The notes under the pieces were generated by a model that saw nothing but the letters and a program-made list of their open reading frames with translations, did no database searches and was not told where the DNA came from. Positions 1 through 6,990 of a DNA stretch of 9,263 bases are shown piece after piece. The position numbers and the translations under genes were made by a program. Position 1 is the stretch's first letter, and every line of letters begins with the position of its first letter. The DNA comes from Flavobacteriales bacterium (GTDB taxonomy: Bacteria; Bacteroidota; Bacteroidia; Flavobacteriales; Flavobacteriaceae): positions 1 to 9,263 of the forward strand of contig PAGT01000006.1 in assembly GCA_002705485.1 (NCBI GenBank), in the 5' to 3' direction.

Positions 1-702
1 GTTTATGCGAAAAAAAATAAAATTGAAATAATTTCATCACCTGAGGGAAATGCAAACGCTGTGGGTGAACATGCTTTAGGTATGTTGCTTTCTCTAATAA
101 ATAACATGTACTATTCTCAAAAAGAAATTTTTAATGGTTTATGGTTAAGGGAACCAAATAGAGGATTTGAATTAAAAAATAAGGTAATTGGTATTATTGG
201 TTACGGTAATACTGGAAAAAGCCTAGCAAAAAAACTTTCTGGAATGGAAGTTAAAGTCTTATTTAACGATTTAAAACCTAATTTATCAAATAAATTTGCT
301 AAACAAGTTTCTATTGAAACAATTCAAAATGAGTGTAATGTTATAAGTATACACACATCTTTTAATTTAAAATCAAATAGGCTGATAAATAAAAGCTTTA
401 TTGAAAAATGTAAAAAACCATTTTGGTTAGTGAACACATCAAGAGGACAATGTGTTGTTTTAAAAGACTTAGTAGATGCAATTAAAAAAGGAAAAATATT
501 GGGTGCAGCATTGGATGTAATTGAACATGAAAAGAGTTCGTTTGAAAACCTAGTATCATCCAAAAAAATTAAGTCTGATCTTTTAGAACTCATTAGTTTA
601 AAAAAAATTGTGCTTACTCCTCACATTGCCGGATGGACGTTTGAAAGTAAAATTCAAATGGCAAACATTATTTTAAAAAAAATTAAAAAATTTATAAAGT
701 GA
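1..702 (+). CDS. D-isomer-specific 2-hydroxyacid dehydrogenase (phosphoglycerate-dehydrogenase-like), 5'-truncated by window edge
   Basis: The frame is open from base 1, so the gene begins upstream. About 233 residues are visible, and roughly 80-90 N-terminal residues are missing if it has the usual ~310-320 aa. The family oxidises or reduces 2-hydroxy/2-oxo acids with NAD(H) in the cytosol. A GTG at 61 could be mistaken for a start, but the codons before it already encode the conserved stretch leading into GEHALGMLLSL. The Rossmann motif GYGNTG lies at about 199-216. The catalytic Arg is in NTSRG (codon 442-444), the Glu in LDVIEHE (523-525), and the His in LTPHIAGW (622-624), so the R/E/H triad is complete. 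The variant ending (LDVIEHEKSSF, then PHIAGWTFES) matches a subgroup I recall from Flavobacteriia that is often annotated SerA-like. The true substrate cannot be read from sequence. The stop overlaps the next start as GTGA, so the two genes are probably cotranscribed and translationally coupled. Confidence 0.9.
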   Translation, partial: VYAKKNKIEIISSPEGNANAVGEHALGMLLSLINNMYYSQKEIFNGLWLREPNRGFELKNKVIGIIGYGNTGKSLAKKLSGMEVKVLFNDLKPNLSNKFAKQVSIETIQNECNVISIHTSFNLKSNRLINKSFIEKCKKPFWLVNTSRGQCVVLKDLVDAIKKGKILGAALDVIEHEKSSFENLVSSKKIKSDLLELISLKKIVLTPHIAGWTFESKIQMANIILKKIKKFIK

Positions 703-1121
703 AAAATATAATAATAATTTGTACGGGTAACTCTTGTAGAAGCCAAATGGCTCATGGATATTTTTCGTTTTTTTTAAAAAATATGGCAACAGTTTTTAGT
801 GCTGGAATTGAAATACATGGACTTAATAAAAATGCTGTTAATTCAATGCAAAGAGATGGAATTGACATCTCCAATCACACATCAAATAAACTAGATGAAT
901 ACAATGGAACCAATTTTGACTTTATTATAACAGTTTGTGATCACGCCAATGAAAGCTGTCCACATATAATGTCAAAAAATTCGATACGTATACATAAAAA
1001 CTTTATAGATCCTTCAAAAATTCAAAATTCAAATGATATGGATTTGGATTTTGATAATTGTAGAGACGAAATAAAAGAGTTCGCTATGAATTTTACAAAA
1101 AAGTATTTTAAATCTTCTTGA
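699..1121 (+). CDS. arsC: Arsenate reductase, thioredoxin-coupled type (low-molecular-weight phosphotyrosine phosphatase fold)
   Basis: The product has 140 residues, normal for the family. It should reduce arsenate to arsenite in the cytosol through a cysteine relay regenerated by thioredoxin. The P-loop CTGNSCRS (residues 8-15) is the CX5R nucleophile loop. Two further cysteines lie in VCDHANESCP at 80 and 87. The spacing Cys8/Cys80/Cys87 equals that of the pI258 enzyme (10/82/89), which separates this group from plain LMW phosphatases, which lack the relay pair. The general-acid Asp is probably D104 in IDPSK. The start is GTG at 699, overlapping the upstream stop by 4 nt. It has no Shine-Dalgarno, and it places the P-loop at the normal distance from the N-terminus. 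No arsR, arsenite pump or other ars gene is visible, so the gene is an orphan beside a dehydrogenase. A phosphatase role cannot be excluded. The last 14 nt overlap the convergent aspartokinase gene. Confidence 0.88.
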   Translation: MKNIIIICTGNSCRSQMAHGYFSFFLKNMATVFSAGIEIHGLNKNAVNSMQRDGIDISNHTSNKLDEYNGTNFDFIITVCDHANESCPHIMSKNSIRIHKNFIDPSKIQNSNDMDLDFDNCRDEIKEFAMNFTKKYFKSS

Positions 1122-2364
1122 CTACCAACTTTAAAACCTCATTTGTCCTTTGTTCCAATATAAGATTATGATTGCGAAGAACTCTTTTTGAAGAATCTTT
1201 ATCAAAATGTCTGATTGTAAACAAATCTACGTTTTCTATACATTTAACTTTAAATTTTGCTTTCAATTTTGAAATAAGATTATCTAACTGCGAATACTTA
1301 TCTTCAATACATAAATAAATACTTATCGCAGAGTTTTGAGTAAGGTCAACTTTTATTTTATTATCATGTAATTCTTGAAAAATTACACTTATATTTTCCT
1401 CAACAATAAAGGAAAAATCCAATGAAGACAGCTTTATTAGACTCAAGTTGTTCTTAACAATGAAGCAAGGCACCTTTGGGTTTATTTTGATCCCTCTTGT
1501 AATTTTGGTTCCATTTGAGTTTGGATCATAGAAAGATTTGACTAAAAGAGGAATCTCTTTTTTTTGAAGAGGTTGAAGTGTTTTAGGATGAATTACAGAG
1601 GCTCCATAAAATGCCAATTCTATTGCTTCAGAATATGAAATATTTTCCAGTAAAACAGGATTTTTAAAAACTTTTGGATCACAGTTAAGTACACCTGGAA
1701 CATCCTTCCATATTGTTAAGGATTTTGCATTTAAACAAAAAGCTATAATCGCAGCTGAGTAATCTGAACCCTCCCTACCAAGTGTTGAAGTGAAATTATT
1801 GTTGTCACTACCAATAAATCCTTGAGTTATGTTTAATTGATTAATGTCAATATTTTTAGAAATTTTACTTTTTGTTTCTTTCCAATTAACATTTGCCCCC
1901 CTGAACTTTGAATCTGTTTTAATAATTTCTCTAGCATCAATCCAATTTATCGAAACTCCATTATTATTCAAAAATTCACAAATGATTTTTGATGAAATTA
2001 ATTCTCCATTAGATACCACTTGATCGTAAACAAATGAGAAGTTTGGAGATTTATTTTTATCCAAAAACTCTTTGATATTTCTAAAAATCAATTTAATCTC
2101 TCTAAAAATATTATGATTGGTATTTTCAAAAAGATTTTCTAAAATTTGATGGTGATAGTCATAAACCACTTTTAATGAAAAATCCAAATTATTTTTATTA
2201 TTAAAATAATTATCAACTACCTGTTCAAAATTGTTGGTTGTTTTACCCATAGCTGACACTACTAATAGGGTTTTTTCAATTTTTTTTATATTCAAAATTG
2301 AAAGAAGATTCTTCACACCATCCGAATCTTTAATTGAAGCTCCTCCAAATTTATATATTTTCAT
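1108..2364 (-). CDS. lysC: Aspartate kinase (monofunctional, Bacteroidota type) with C-terminal ACT region
   Basis: Aspartokinase phosphorylates L-aspartate with ATP, the first step towards lysine, threonine, methionine and diaminopimelate. In this 418-residue protein the amino-acid-kinase domain covers about residues 1-290. It has KFGGAS at 5-10 (the KFGG nucleotide motif), SNGELIS at 118-124, RGANVN at 155-160, TLGREGSDYSA at 194-204 and the conserved YGASVIHPKTLQP near 253-265. The rest (about 300-418) is an ACT regulatory region: one recognisable ACT unit (about 305-375) and a short second one ending in LILEQRTNEVLKLVVKK. No homoserine dehydrogenase domain is fused. End-product inhibition by lysine or threonine is expected for the family, but specificity cannot be read. 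The start is the ATG at 2362-2364. It lies inside the end of the upstream acetyltransferase gene (14-nt overlap), so the two are one operon with likely translational coupling. The 3' end overlaps arsC tail to tail. Confidence 0.93.
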   Translation of the reverse strand: MKIYKFGGASIKDSDGVKNLLSILNIKKIEKTLLVVSAMGKTTNNFEQVVDNYFNNKNNLDFSLKVVYDYHHQILENLFENTNHNIFREIKLIFRNIKEFLDKNKSPNFSFVYDQVVSNGELISSKIICEFLNNNGVSINWIDAREIIKTDSKFRGANVNWKETKSKISKNIDINQLNITQGFIGSDNNNFTSTLGREGSDYSAAIIAFCLNAKSLTIWKDVPGVLNCDPKVFKNPVLLENISYSEAIELAFYGASVIHPKTLQPLQKKEIPLLVKSFYDPNSNGTKITRGIKINPKVPCFIVKNNLSLIKLSSLDFSFIVEENISVIFQELHDNKIKVDLTQNSAISIYLCIEDKYSQLDNLISKLKAKFKVKCIENVDLFTIRHFDKDSSKRVLRNHNLILEQRTNEVLKLVVKKI

Positions 2365-2842
2365 TATTATTTTTTAAAAATTTTTTAATTGCTACTTCAT
2401 TCATCTGCGTAACAAGCCAATCATCATGTACTTTTGCACCGTTCGCTTCATAAAATTTAATTGCATCCGAATTCCAATTTAAAACCGCCCATTCTATTCT
2501 TTTAACACCGCGTAAACTAGAAACTTTTACAAAATTTGACAACAATGCTTTACCAATTCCTTTTCTTCTATAATTTCTTGAAACAATTAAGTCTTCAAGG
2601 TGCATGGTCGGGCCTTTCCAAGTAGAGTACCTTCTATAACCTAATGACATTCCAACTATTTTATCTCCATAAATCGCAACATGACATAAAAACATTGGAT
2701 CTGATTTGAAACCGTGATTAATAAGGTCCTCCACAGAAATTTCAACTGCATCAGGCTGATTCTCAAATACTGCCAACTCTTTAATTAATGATAATACATC
2801 ACCCATATCATCTTTTAATGCAGGTCTAATTATAAAATTCAT
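2351..2842 (-). CDS. GNAT-family N-acetyltransferase, diamine/thialysine acetyltransferase-like
   Basis: The protein has 163 residues with one GNAT domain, which transfers acetyl from acetyl-CoA to a primary amine. The acetyl-CoA pyrophosphate loop is RRKGIG (92-97) after LEDLIV (82-87). YSTWKG at 72-77, AVLNWN at 119-124 and FYEANGA at 130-136 follow closely the pattern of the SSAT family, especially SSAT2-type thialysine N-epsilon-acetyltransferases (YSTWKG, LED, GIG, AVLDWN, LYKALGA as I recall them). The Glu in LED and Tyr131 would be the catalytic pair by analogy. The likely substrate is therefore a small diamine, lysine analogue or thialysine rather than a protein, but this is inference. 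It is the first gene of a two-gene operon, with lysC beginning 14 nt before its stop. A perfect TAACTTTG -7 box lies 14 nt upstream of the ATG at 2840-2842, which supports that start. Confidence 0.85.
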   Translation of the reverse strand: MNFIIRPALKDDMGDVLSLIKELAVFENQPDAVEISVEDLINHGFKSDPMFLCHVAIYGDKIVGMSLGYRRYSTWKGPTMHLEDLIVSRNYRRKGIGKALLSNFVKVSSLRGVKRIEWAVLNWNSDAIKFYEANGAKVHDDWLVTQMNEVAIKKFLKNNNENI

Positions 2843-2856
2843 TTAATTTTTTTTAT

Positions 2857-2864
2857 CAAAGTTA
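2857..2864 (-). promoter_or_regulatory. Candidate -7 promoter element (TAACTTTG) for the GNAT-lysC operon
   Basis: On the minus strand TAACTTTG is an exact match to the Bacteroidota sigma consensus TAnnTTTG, 14 nt upstream of the acetyltransferase ATG. A -33 element is poor: only TTTA, 17 nt upstream, where the consensus is TTTG at 19-21. Transcription would begin a few nt downstream, leaving a leader of under about 12 nt. Confidence 0.5.
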
Positions 2865-2889
2865 AACCAATGGATTTAAAATAAATATT

Positions 2890-2922
2890 ATTGAATTTAT
2901 ATAACATTTTTATGGATATTTG
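2890..2922 (+). promoter_or_regulatory. Candidate promoter for mfd (ATTG-N21-GATATTTG)
   Basis: ATTG at 2890-2893 and GATATTTG at 2915-2922 are separated by 21 nt. Each has one mismatch to the Bacteroidota elements TTTG and TAnnTTTG, and the spacing is consensus. The -7 box ends only 5 nt before the mfd ATG, so the transcript would be leaderless or nearly so. No Shine-Dalgarno is present (GTTAAAATG). Confidence 0.4.
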
Positions 2923-2927
2923 TTAAA

Positions 2928-5900
2928 ATGAATAGTATAGGTAATTTATCTAATCAATTACCTTTTTTTAAGTCTCTGAAAATTCAGAAACTATTCAACA
3001 CTATTGCCAAATCTGAAAATTACATCTCTGTTAATGGTCTTTATGGCTCATCAAAATCTTTTTTTGTCAATGAACTAAGCAGGTTGTTTAATGGTACAAT
3101 TTTATGGATTCTGGATGATAAGGAGAGTGCTGCATACCATATTAATGATTTAGAAAACTTTCTCCAAAAATCACATTGTTTATTTTTTCCTGAGAGCTAC
3201 AAAAGAATATTGGAATTTAAAAACTTTGATTCTCAAAATAAATTCATTAGAGCTGAATTAGTAAAGAAATTGACTAAAAAAAAGGTGCCTAAAATCATTG
3301 TTACTTATCCTGCAGCAATTTTTGAAAAAGTTTTAAATAAAAAAGAAATTAAAAACAAATCAATCAAAATTTGCAATGGAGAAAATATTAGTTTAGAAAA
3401 ACTTAACGAGACTTTATTTGAGTTAGATTTTAATCGAGTTGAATTTGTCAATAAGCCAGGTGATTTTTCAGTTAGAGGCGGAATAATTGATGTTTTTTCT
3501 TTTTCAAATGATTTCCCTTATAGAATAGAATTTTTTGGAGATCAAATTGAAAGTTTAAGAACATTTAATTTGGAAAGTCAACTTTCAATTAATCAGCATG
3601 ACGAAATTGAAATATTAGCAGATTTAGAAAATAAGAATTTGAGAGAAGGCAGAAAATCTCTGTTTAAAATGTTAAACAAAAACTCTATTGTTTTATTTGA
3701 GAATGTTGAGTATTTAGAAAATGAGTTTTTAAAATATTTTCAAAAGGCTCAGAAAACTTTCAAAGATAAAAGTGATGAAAGATTAGGAAATCTTTTTTAT
3801 AAGGGAGATGAATTTAAGACCGATTTAAAAAATTTTAAAATTTTGGAATTTAGTGGCAATCACAAAAAACAAATCTTTTTCAAGACCAGTATGCAACCTT
3901 CTTTCAACAAAAAATTAGATTTACTTTTTGAAAATTTACAAGATTTTAGTAAGGAAAATTATAGTATAAAAATTTACTGTAGTTCCGAAAAGCAAATTTC
4001 TAGGTTAAAACAGATTTTCGAGGACCTTCACAGCACGATTGAAGTAAGATTCATCTCTAAACCCATTTATAAAGGGTTTATCAATCACGAAGAAAAAGAG
4101 TTGTGTTACACTGACCATGAAATATTCGAACGATTCTACAAATTCAATTTAAAACAGGGTTTTACTTTTAAAAAAAGAATGAAATTGAATGAACTGAATC
4201 GTCTCGAAATTGGAGATTATGTTACACACATAGATCACGGTATCGGAGTTTTTGGTGGTCTAAAACAAATAGATAATCATGGAAAGTTACAAGAAGCAAT
4301 TAAGCTGTCATATGGAGATCGTGATACACTTTATCTAAGTATTCATCTTTTACACAAAATCTGTAAATATAATGCGAAGGATGGTGCTAGACCAAAGATT
4401 TATAAACTGGGCTCTGGAGCATGGAATAAAATAAAACAAAAAACAAAAAAAAGATTAAAAGAGGTTGCCTTTAATTTAATTGAAGCATATGCAAAAAGGA
4501 AGCTAAAAAAAGGATTTCAATACGGTCGAGATTCTTCAATACAGCATGAACTAGAAGCTTCTTTCATATTTGAAGATACTCCAGATCAAATTAAATCAAT
4601 ACAAGAAGTAAAAAATGACATGGAAGGTGAAACGCCAATGGATAGACTTATTTGTGGAGATGTAGGTTTTGGTAAAACTGAAATTGCAATTAGAGCAGCG
4701 TTTAAAGCAATTGACAATGGAAAACAGGTGGCAGTTTTAGTGCCAACTACTGTTCTAGCTTTCCAACATTATAAAACTTTTTCAAAAAGACTAAATGATT
4801 ATCCAGTCACATTAGATTATGTAAATAGATTTAAATCAACGAAAGAAAAAAAATTAATTCAATCAGATTTAAAGGCTGGAAAAATTGATTTGTTAATTGG
4901 TACACATCAAATTGTAAATAATTCTATGATTTTTAAAAATTTGGGATTATTGATTGTTGATGAAGAACAAAAATTTGGTGTGAATGTTAAGGAAAAAATA
5001 AGATCAATGAAAGAAAGTATTGATGTTTTGACTCTTAGCGCTACACCTATACCAAGAACATTGCAATACAGCCTCATTTCGGCAAGAGATCTCTCCATAA
5101 TTAATACACCACCTCCGAACAGATTTCCAATAGAAAGTAATGTAATCTCTTTTGATGAGAAAGTAATTTCTAATGCAATCAATTTCGAAATTCAAAGAGG
5201 AGGACAAGTATTCTTTATTCACAACAGAATTGAGAATTTAAACGATATGTATGCCCTAATTTCCAGAATTGCTCCAAACGCAGAAATTTCAATAGCTCAT
5301 GGAAAAGTTGAGGGTAAAAAACTAGAACAGACAATGTTAGATTTCATTGGTGGAAAATTTGATATTCTACTTTCAACAACTATTGTAGAAAATGGATTAG
5401 ATGTTCCAAATGCAAATACAATTTTTATAAATGATGCTCAAAACTTTGGACTGAGTGATTTACATCAAATGAGAGGAAGAGTAGGTAGGAGTAACAAAAA
5501 AGCTTTCTGTTATTTCATAAGTCAACCATACGCTTCAATGACAAAAGAAGCAAGAAAAAGAATAGAAGCAATCGAGCAACATTCTGAACTGGGTTCAGGC
5601 TTTAATATAGCAATGAAGGATTTAGAAATAAGGGGAGCAGGTGATCTTTTGGGGGCTGATCAAAGTGGATTTATTAACGAAATTGGATTTGAAACCTATC
5701 AAAAAATTTTAAAGGAGGCAGTAGAGGATTTGAAATCAAAGGAATTTATCGATCTTTTTGGTGATTCTGGAGTTAAGAAAAATCAAGTATTAAATTTTCA
5801 CTTGGATACTGACTTTGAAGTTTTATTCCCTGACTATTATGTAAATAATATTGAAGAAAGGTTTGAGCTTTATAAAAAATTAAATAACATAACAAATGAA

Positions 5901-6245
5901 CTTCAATTACATGAATTTGAAAATAATTTAAAAGATCGATTTGGAAAATTACCAAAAGAATCGAATGACTTAATGAAAACTATTGAGCTAAAAATATTGG
6001 CATCAAATTTAAATTTTGAAAAAATAATACTAAAAAACAACAAGATGATATGTCAATTTATTTCAAATAAAAATGATAATTTCTATAAAAACGGAGATTT
6101 TGAAAAAATGTTGAAATTAATTATTGATAATAATTCGATGTGTGAAATTAAAGAGAAAAAAAATCAGTTTTCAGAAAAATTAATCGTTGTTTTTAAAGAG
6201 GTCAATACAATTGAACAAGCAATTGAGAATTTACAAGTTTTTTAA
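2928..6245 (+). CDS. mfd: Transcription-repair coupling factor Mfd
   Basis: The protein has 1105 residues, close to full family length (about 1150 in E. coli). Mfd is a DNA translocase that pushes stalled RNA polymerase off template lesions and recruits UvrA for nucleotide excision repair. The N-terminal UvrB-like module carries a degenerate P-loop (GLYGSSKSF, about 38-46), as usual for Mfd, and the conserved VRGGIIDVF (182-190). The CarD-like RNA-polymerase-interacting domain starts near 425 (IGDYVTHIDHGIGVFGG, 428-444). The superfamily 2 motor follows: Walker A GDVGFGKT (577-584), Walker B DEEQ (678-681), motif III LSATPIPRTL near 704, and motif VI GRVGRS (850-855). The translocation motif DLEIRGAGDLLGADQSG lies near 900, and the C-terminal autoinhibitory domain occupies about the last 150 residues. 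All motor motifs are intact, with no frameshift. It appears monocistronic. Its 3' end overlaps the convergent ACT-domain gene by 15 nt. Confidence 0.97.
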   Translation: MNSIGNLSNQLPFFKSLKIQKLFNTIAKSENYISVNGLYGSSKSFFVNELSRLFNGTILWILDDKESAAYHINDLENFLQKSHCLFFPESYKRILEFKNFDSQNKFIRAELVKKLTKKKVPKIIVTYPAAIFEKVLNKKEIKNKSIKICNGENISLEKLNETLFELDFNRVEFVNKPGDFSVRGGIIDVFSFSNDFPYRIEFFGDQIESLRTFNLESQLSINQHDEIEILADLENKNLREGRKSLFKMLNKNSIVLFENVEYLENEFLKYFQKAQKTFKDKSDERLGNLFYKGDEFKTDLKNFKILEFSGNHKKQIFFKTSMQPSFNKKLDLLFENLQDFSKENYSIKIYCSSEKQISRLKQIFEDLHSTIEVRFISKPIYKGFINHEEKELCYTDHEIFERFYKFNLKQGFTFKKRMKLNELNRLEIGDYVTHIDHGIGVFGGLKQIDNHGKLQEAIKLSYGDRDTLYLSIHLLHKICKYNAKDGARPKIYKLGSGAWNKIKQKTKKRLKEVAFNLIEAYAKRKLKKGFQYGRDSSIQHELEASFIFEDTPDQIKSIQEVKNDMEGETPMDRLICGDVGFGKTEIAIRAAFKAIDNGKQVAVLVPTTVLAFQHYKTFSKRLNDYPVTLDYVNRFKSTKEKKLIQSDLKAGKIDLLIGTHQIVNNSMIFKNLGLLIVDEEQKFGVNVKEKIRSMKESIDVLTLSATPIPRTLQYSLISARDLSIINTPPPNRFPIESNVISFDEKVISNAINFEIQRGGQVFFIHNRIENLNDMYALISRIAPNAEISIAHGKVEGKKLEQTMLDFIGGKFDILLSTTIVENGLDVPNANTIFINDAQNFGLSDLHQMRGRVGRSNKKAFCYFISQPYASMTKEARKRIEAIEQHSELGSGFNIAMKDLEIRGAGDLLGADQSGFINEIGFETYQKILKEAVEDLKSKEFIDLFGDSGVKKNQVLNFHLDTDFEVLFPDYYVNNIEERFELYKKLNNITNELQLHEFENNLKDRFGKLPKESNDLMKTIELKILASNLNFEKIILKNNKMICQFISNKNDNFYKNGDFEKMLKLIIDNNSMCEIKEKKNQFSEKLIVVFKEVNTIEQAIENLQVF

Positions 6246-6887
6246 GTTTTTAATTACTTTAAAAGCCTTATCAACCTGTTGTTCATTTACCAAAATTGTA
6301 AATTCATTTGATGTAGAGATCACTTGGTTTATATTTATTCCTTCCCATGAAAGTCTTTGAAAAACAAAATAATATACACCTGGAATTGAAACATTTTCAA
6401 CTGGGAGTTTTATTGAAATTGAAGATAGTTGTTCCTGTTTTGAGATAATATGTTCATTTGTAAAAATATTTTCCAAAGTTTGAGATAAATTTCCGCTGAC
6501 AACTATATTACACTCATTCACTCCTCTCGAGGATGAGTAAAAATCATCTCTGTTGTCTAATTTAGAAAGAAATTTGGCTTGATTTGATAAAAGTGTTTCT
6601 GAAACCTTAAAATTATAGTCAACTAAGGACGATCTCACAGTTATATCACCTATCTCCCTTATTACCTTGACAATTTTATAGGTCGTTCTAAACTCCAATT
6701 CACTTGACAATCTTTTTAATGCCATTACAATCGCTCCATATCTAATTTCTTTCTTAAGTGAAGCTTCTATTTCTGGTTTAATATTCCTTGACAAGGATGT
6801 TAAATTAATAATACCTTGAGACAAAGCTGAAATTAAAAAAGGTTTAGTTCTAATATAATCTTCTACTGACGATGAAATTGTTTTCAT
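6231..6887 (-). CDS. ACT-domain protein with aspartokinase-like regulatory region and possible N-terminal HTH; putative amino-acid-responsive regulator
   Basis: The protein has 218 residues from the ATG at 6885-6887. The frame is open 13 codons further to 6926, but those codons contain the -7 promoter box, so the shorter start is preferred. Residues about 155-215 look like an ACT domain of the aspartokinase type (SISIKLP, then SIPGVYYFVFQRLSWEGININQ, then VISTSNEFTILVNE). Residues about 84-142 may be a degenerate first ACT unit (VRSSLVDYNFKV, then NECNIVVSG, LSQTLENIF). No kinase motif is present, so an 'aspartate kinase' label would be misleading. The N-terminal 60 residues are helical (IINLTSLSRNI, then YGAIVMALKRLSSE) and could form a helix-turn-helix. 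The combination suggests a ligand-sensing regulator, perhaps of amino-acid metabolism, but no target is proven. I recall similar uncharacterised proteins in Bacteroidota. An imperfect palindrome sits over its own promoter. Confidence 0.75.
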   Translation of the reverse strand: MKTISSSVEDYIRTKPFLISALSQGIINLTSLSRNIKPEIEASLKKEIRYGAIVMALKRLSSELEFRTTYKIVKVIREIGDITVRSSLVDYNFKVSETLLSNQAKFLSKLDNRDDFYSSSRGVNECNIVVSGNLSQTLENIFTNEHIISKQEQLSSISIKLPVENVSIPGVYYFVFQRLSWEGININQVISTSNEFTILVNEQQVDKAFKVIKNLKNL

Positions 6888-6922
6888 GTTACAAATATAA
6901 CACATAATTATATTTACAACAT
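6886..6922. repeat. Imperfect inverted repeat (15-bp arms, 7-bp spacer) over the ACT-gene promoter; candidate operator
   Basis: The arms at 6886-6900 and 6908-6922 pair at 13 of 15 positions across the 7-nt spacer 6901-6907; the mismatches are at the pairs 6892/6916 and 6891/6917. It covers the -7 box, the weak -33 element and the first two bases of the start codon of the ACT-domain gene. Arm centres are 22 nt apart, about two helical turns, as expected for a dimeric DNA-binding protein. In DNA this AT-rich a match of this quality could arise by chance. Confidence 0.45.
6892..6920 (-). promoter_or_regulatory. Candidate promoter for the ACT-domain gene (GTTG-N17-TATATTTG)
   Basis: On the minus strand TATATTTG (6892-6899) matches TAnnTTTG exactly and ends 4 nt before the ATG at 6885-6887. 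GTTG (6917-6920) lies 17 nt upstream, a weak -33 with short spacing. Transcription would start at or next to the A of the ATG. This decides between the two possible starts: the upstream ATG at 6926 would lie outside the transcript. Confidence 0.5.
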
Positions 6923-6979
6923 TCATAAGATTTTTTAAAGTCTCTCAATATTAGAAAGAAAGTATTAATTGTCTATTTT

Positions 6980-6987
6980 TATATTGG
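6980..6987 (+). promoter_or_regulatory. Weak candidate -7 element (TATATTGG) upstream of metG
   Basis: TATATTGG matches TAnnTTTG except for one base and ends 3 nt before the TTG start of metG. An alternative, TATTTTTA at 6974-6981, also has one mismatch. No TTTG -33 lies at the right distance for either. The gap 6888-6990 must hold the metG promoter, because the upstream gene is divergent. Confidence 0.2.
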
Positions 6988-6990
6988 ATT

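Noticed and set aside
61..63. GTG at 61 as the start of the dehydrogenase
   Set aside because: The frame is open to base 1, and the upstream codons (SPEGNANA) are part of the conserved family sequence, so the gene simply extends beyond the window.
324..593. Antisense open frame within the dehydrogenase gene
   Set aside because: It is opposite the catalytic Arg and Glu region of a well-supported gene, and its product is low-complexity with no recognisable domain.
4907..5222. Open frames antisense to mfd (4907-5182 and 5004-5222)
   Set aside because: They lie opposite the conserved Mfd motor motifs, show no family resemblance and have no promoter or start context; they are shadows of mfd.
6248..6264. 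TTTTAA / TTAAAA inverted repeat just after mfd as a possible terminator
   Set aside because: The stem is only six A/T pairs, too weak for an intrinsic terminator, and it lies inside the coding sequence of the opposite gene.
6888..6926. Longer version of the ACT-domain protein starting at the ATG at 6926
   Set aside because: The extra 13 codons contain the perfect TATATTTG -7 box and the palindrome, and conserved-looking sequence begins only after the ATG at 6887.
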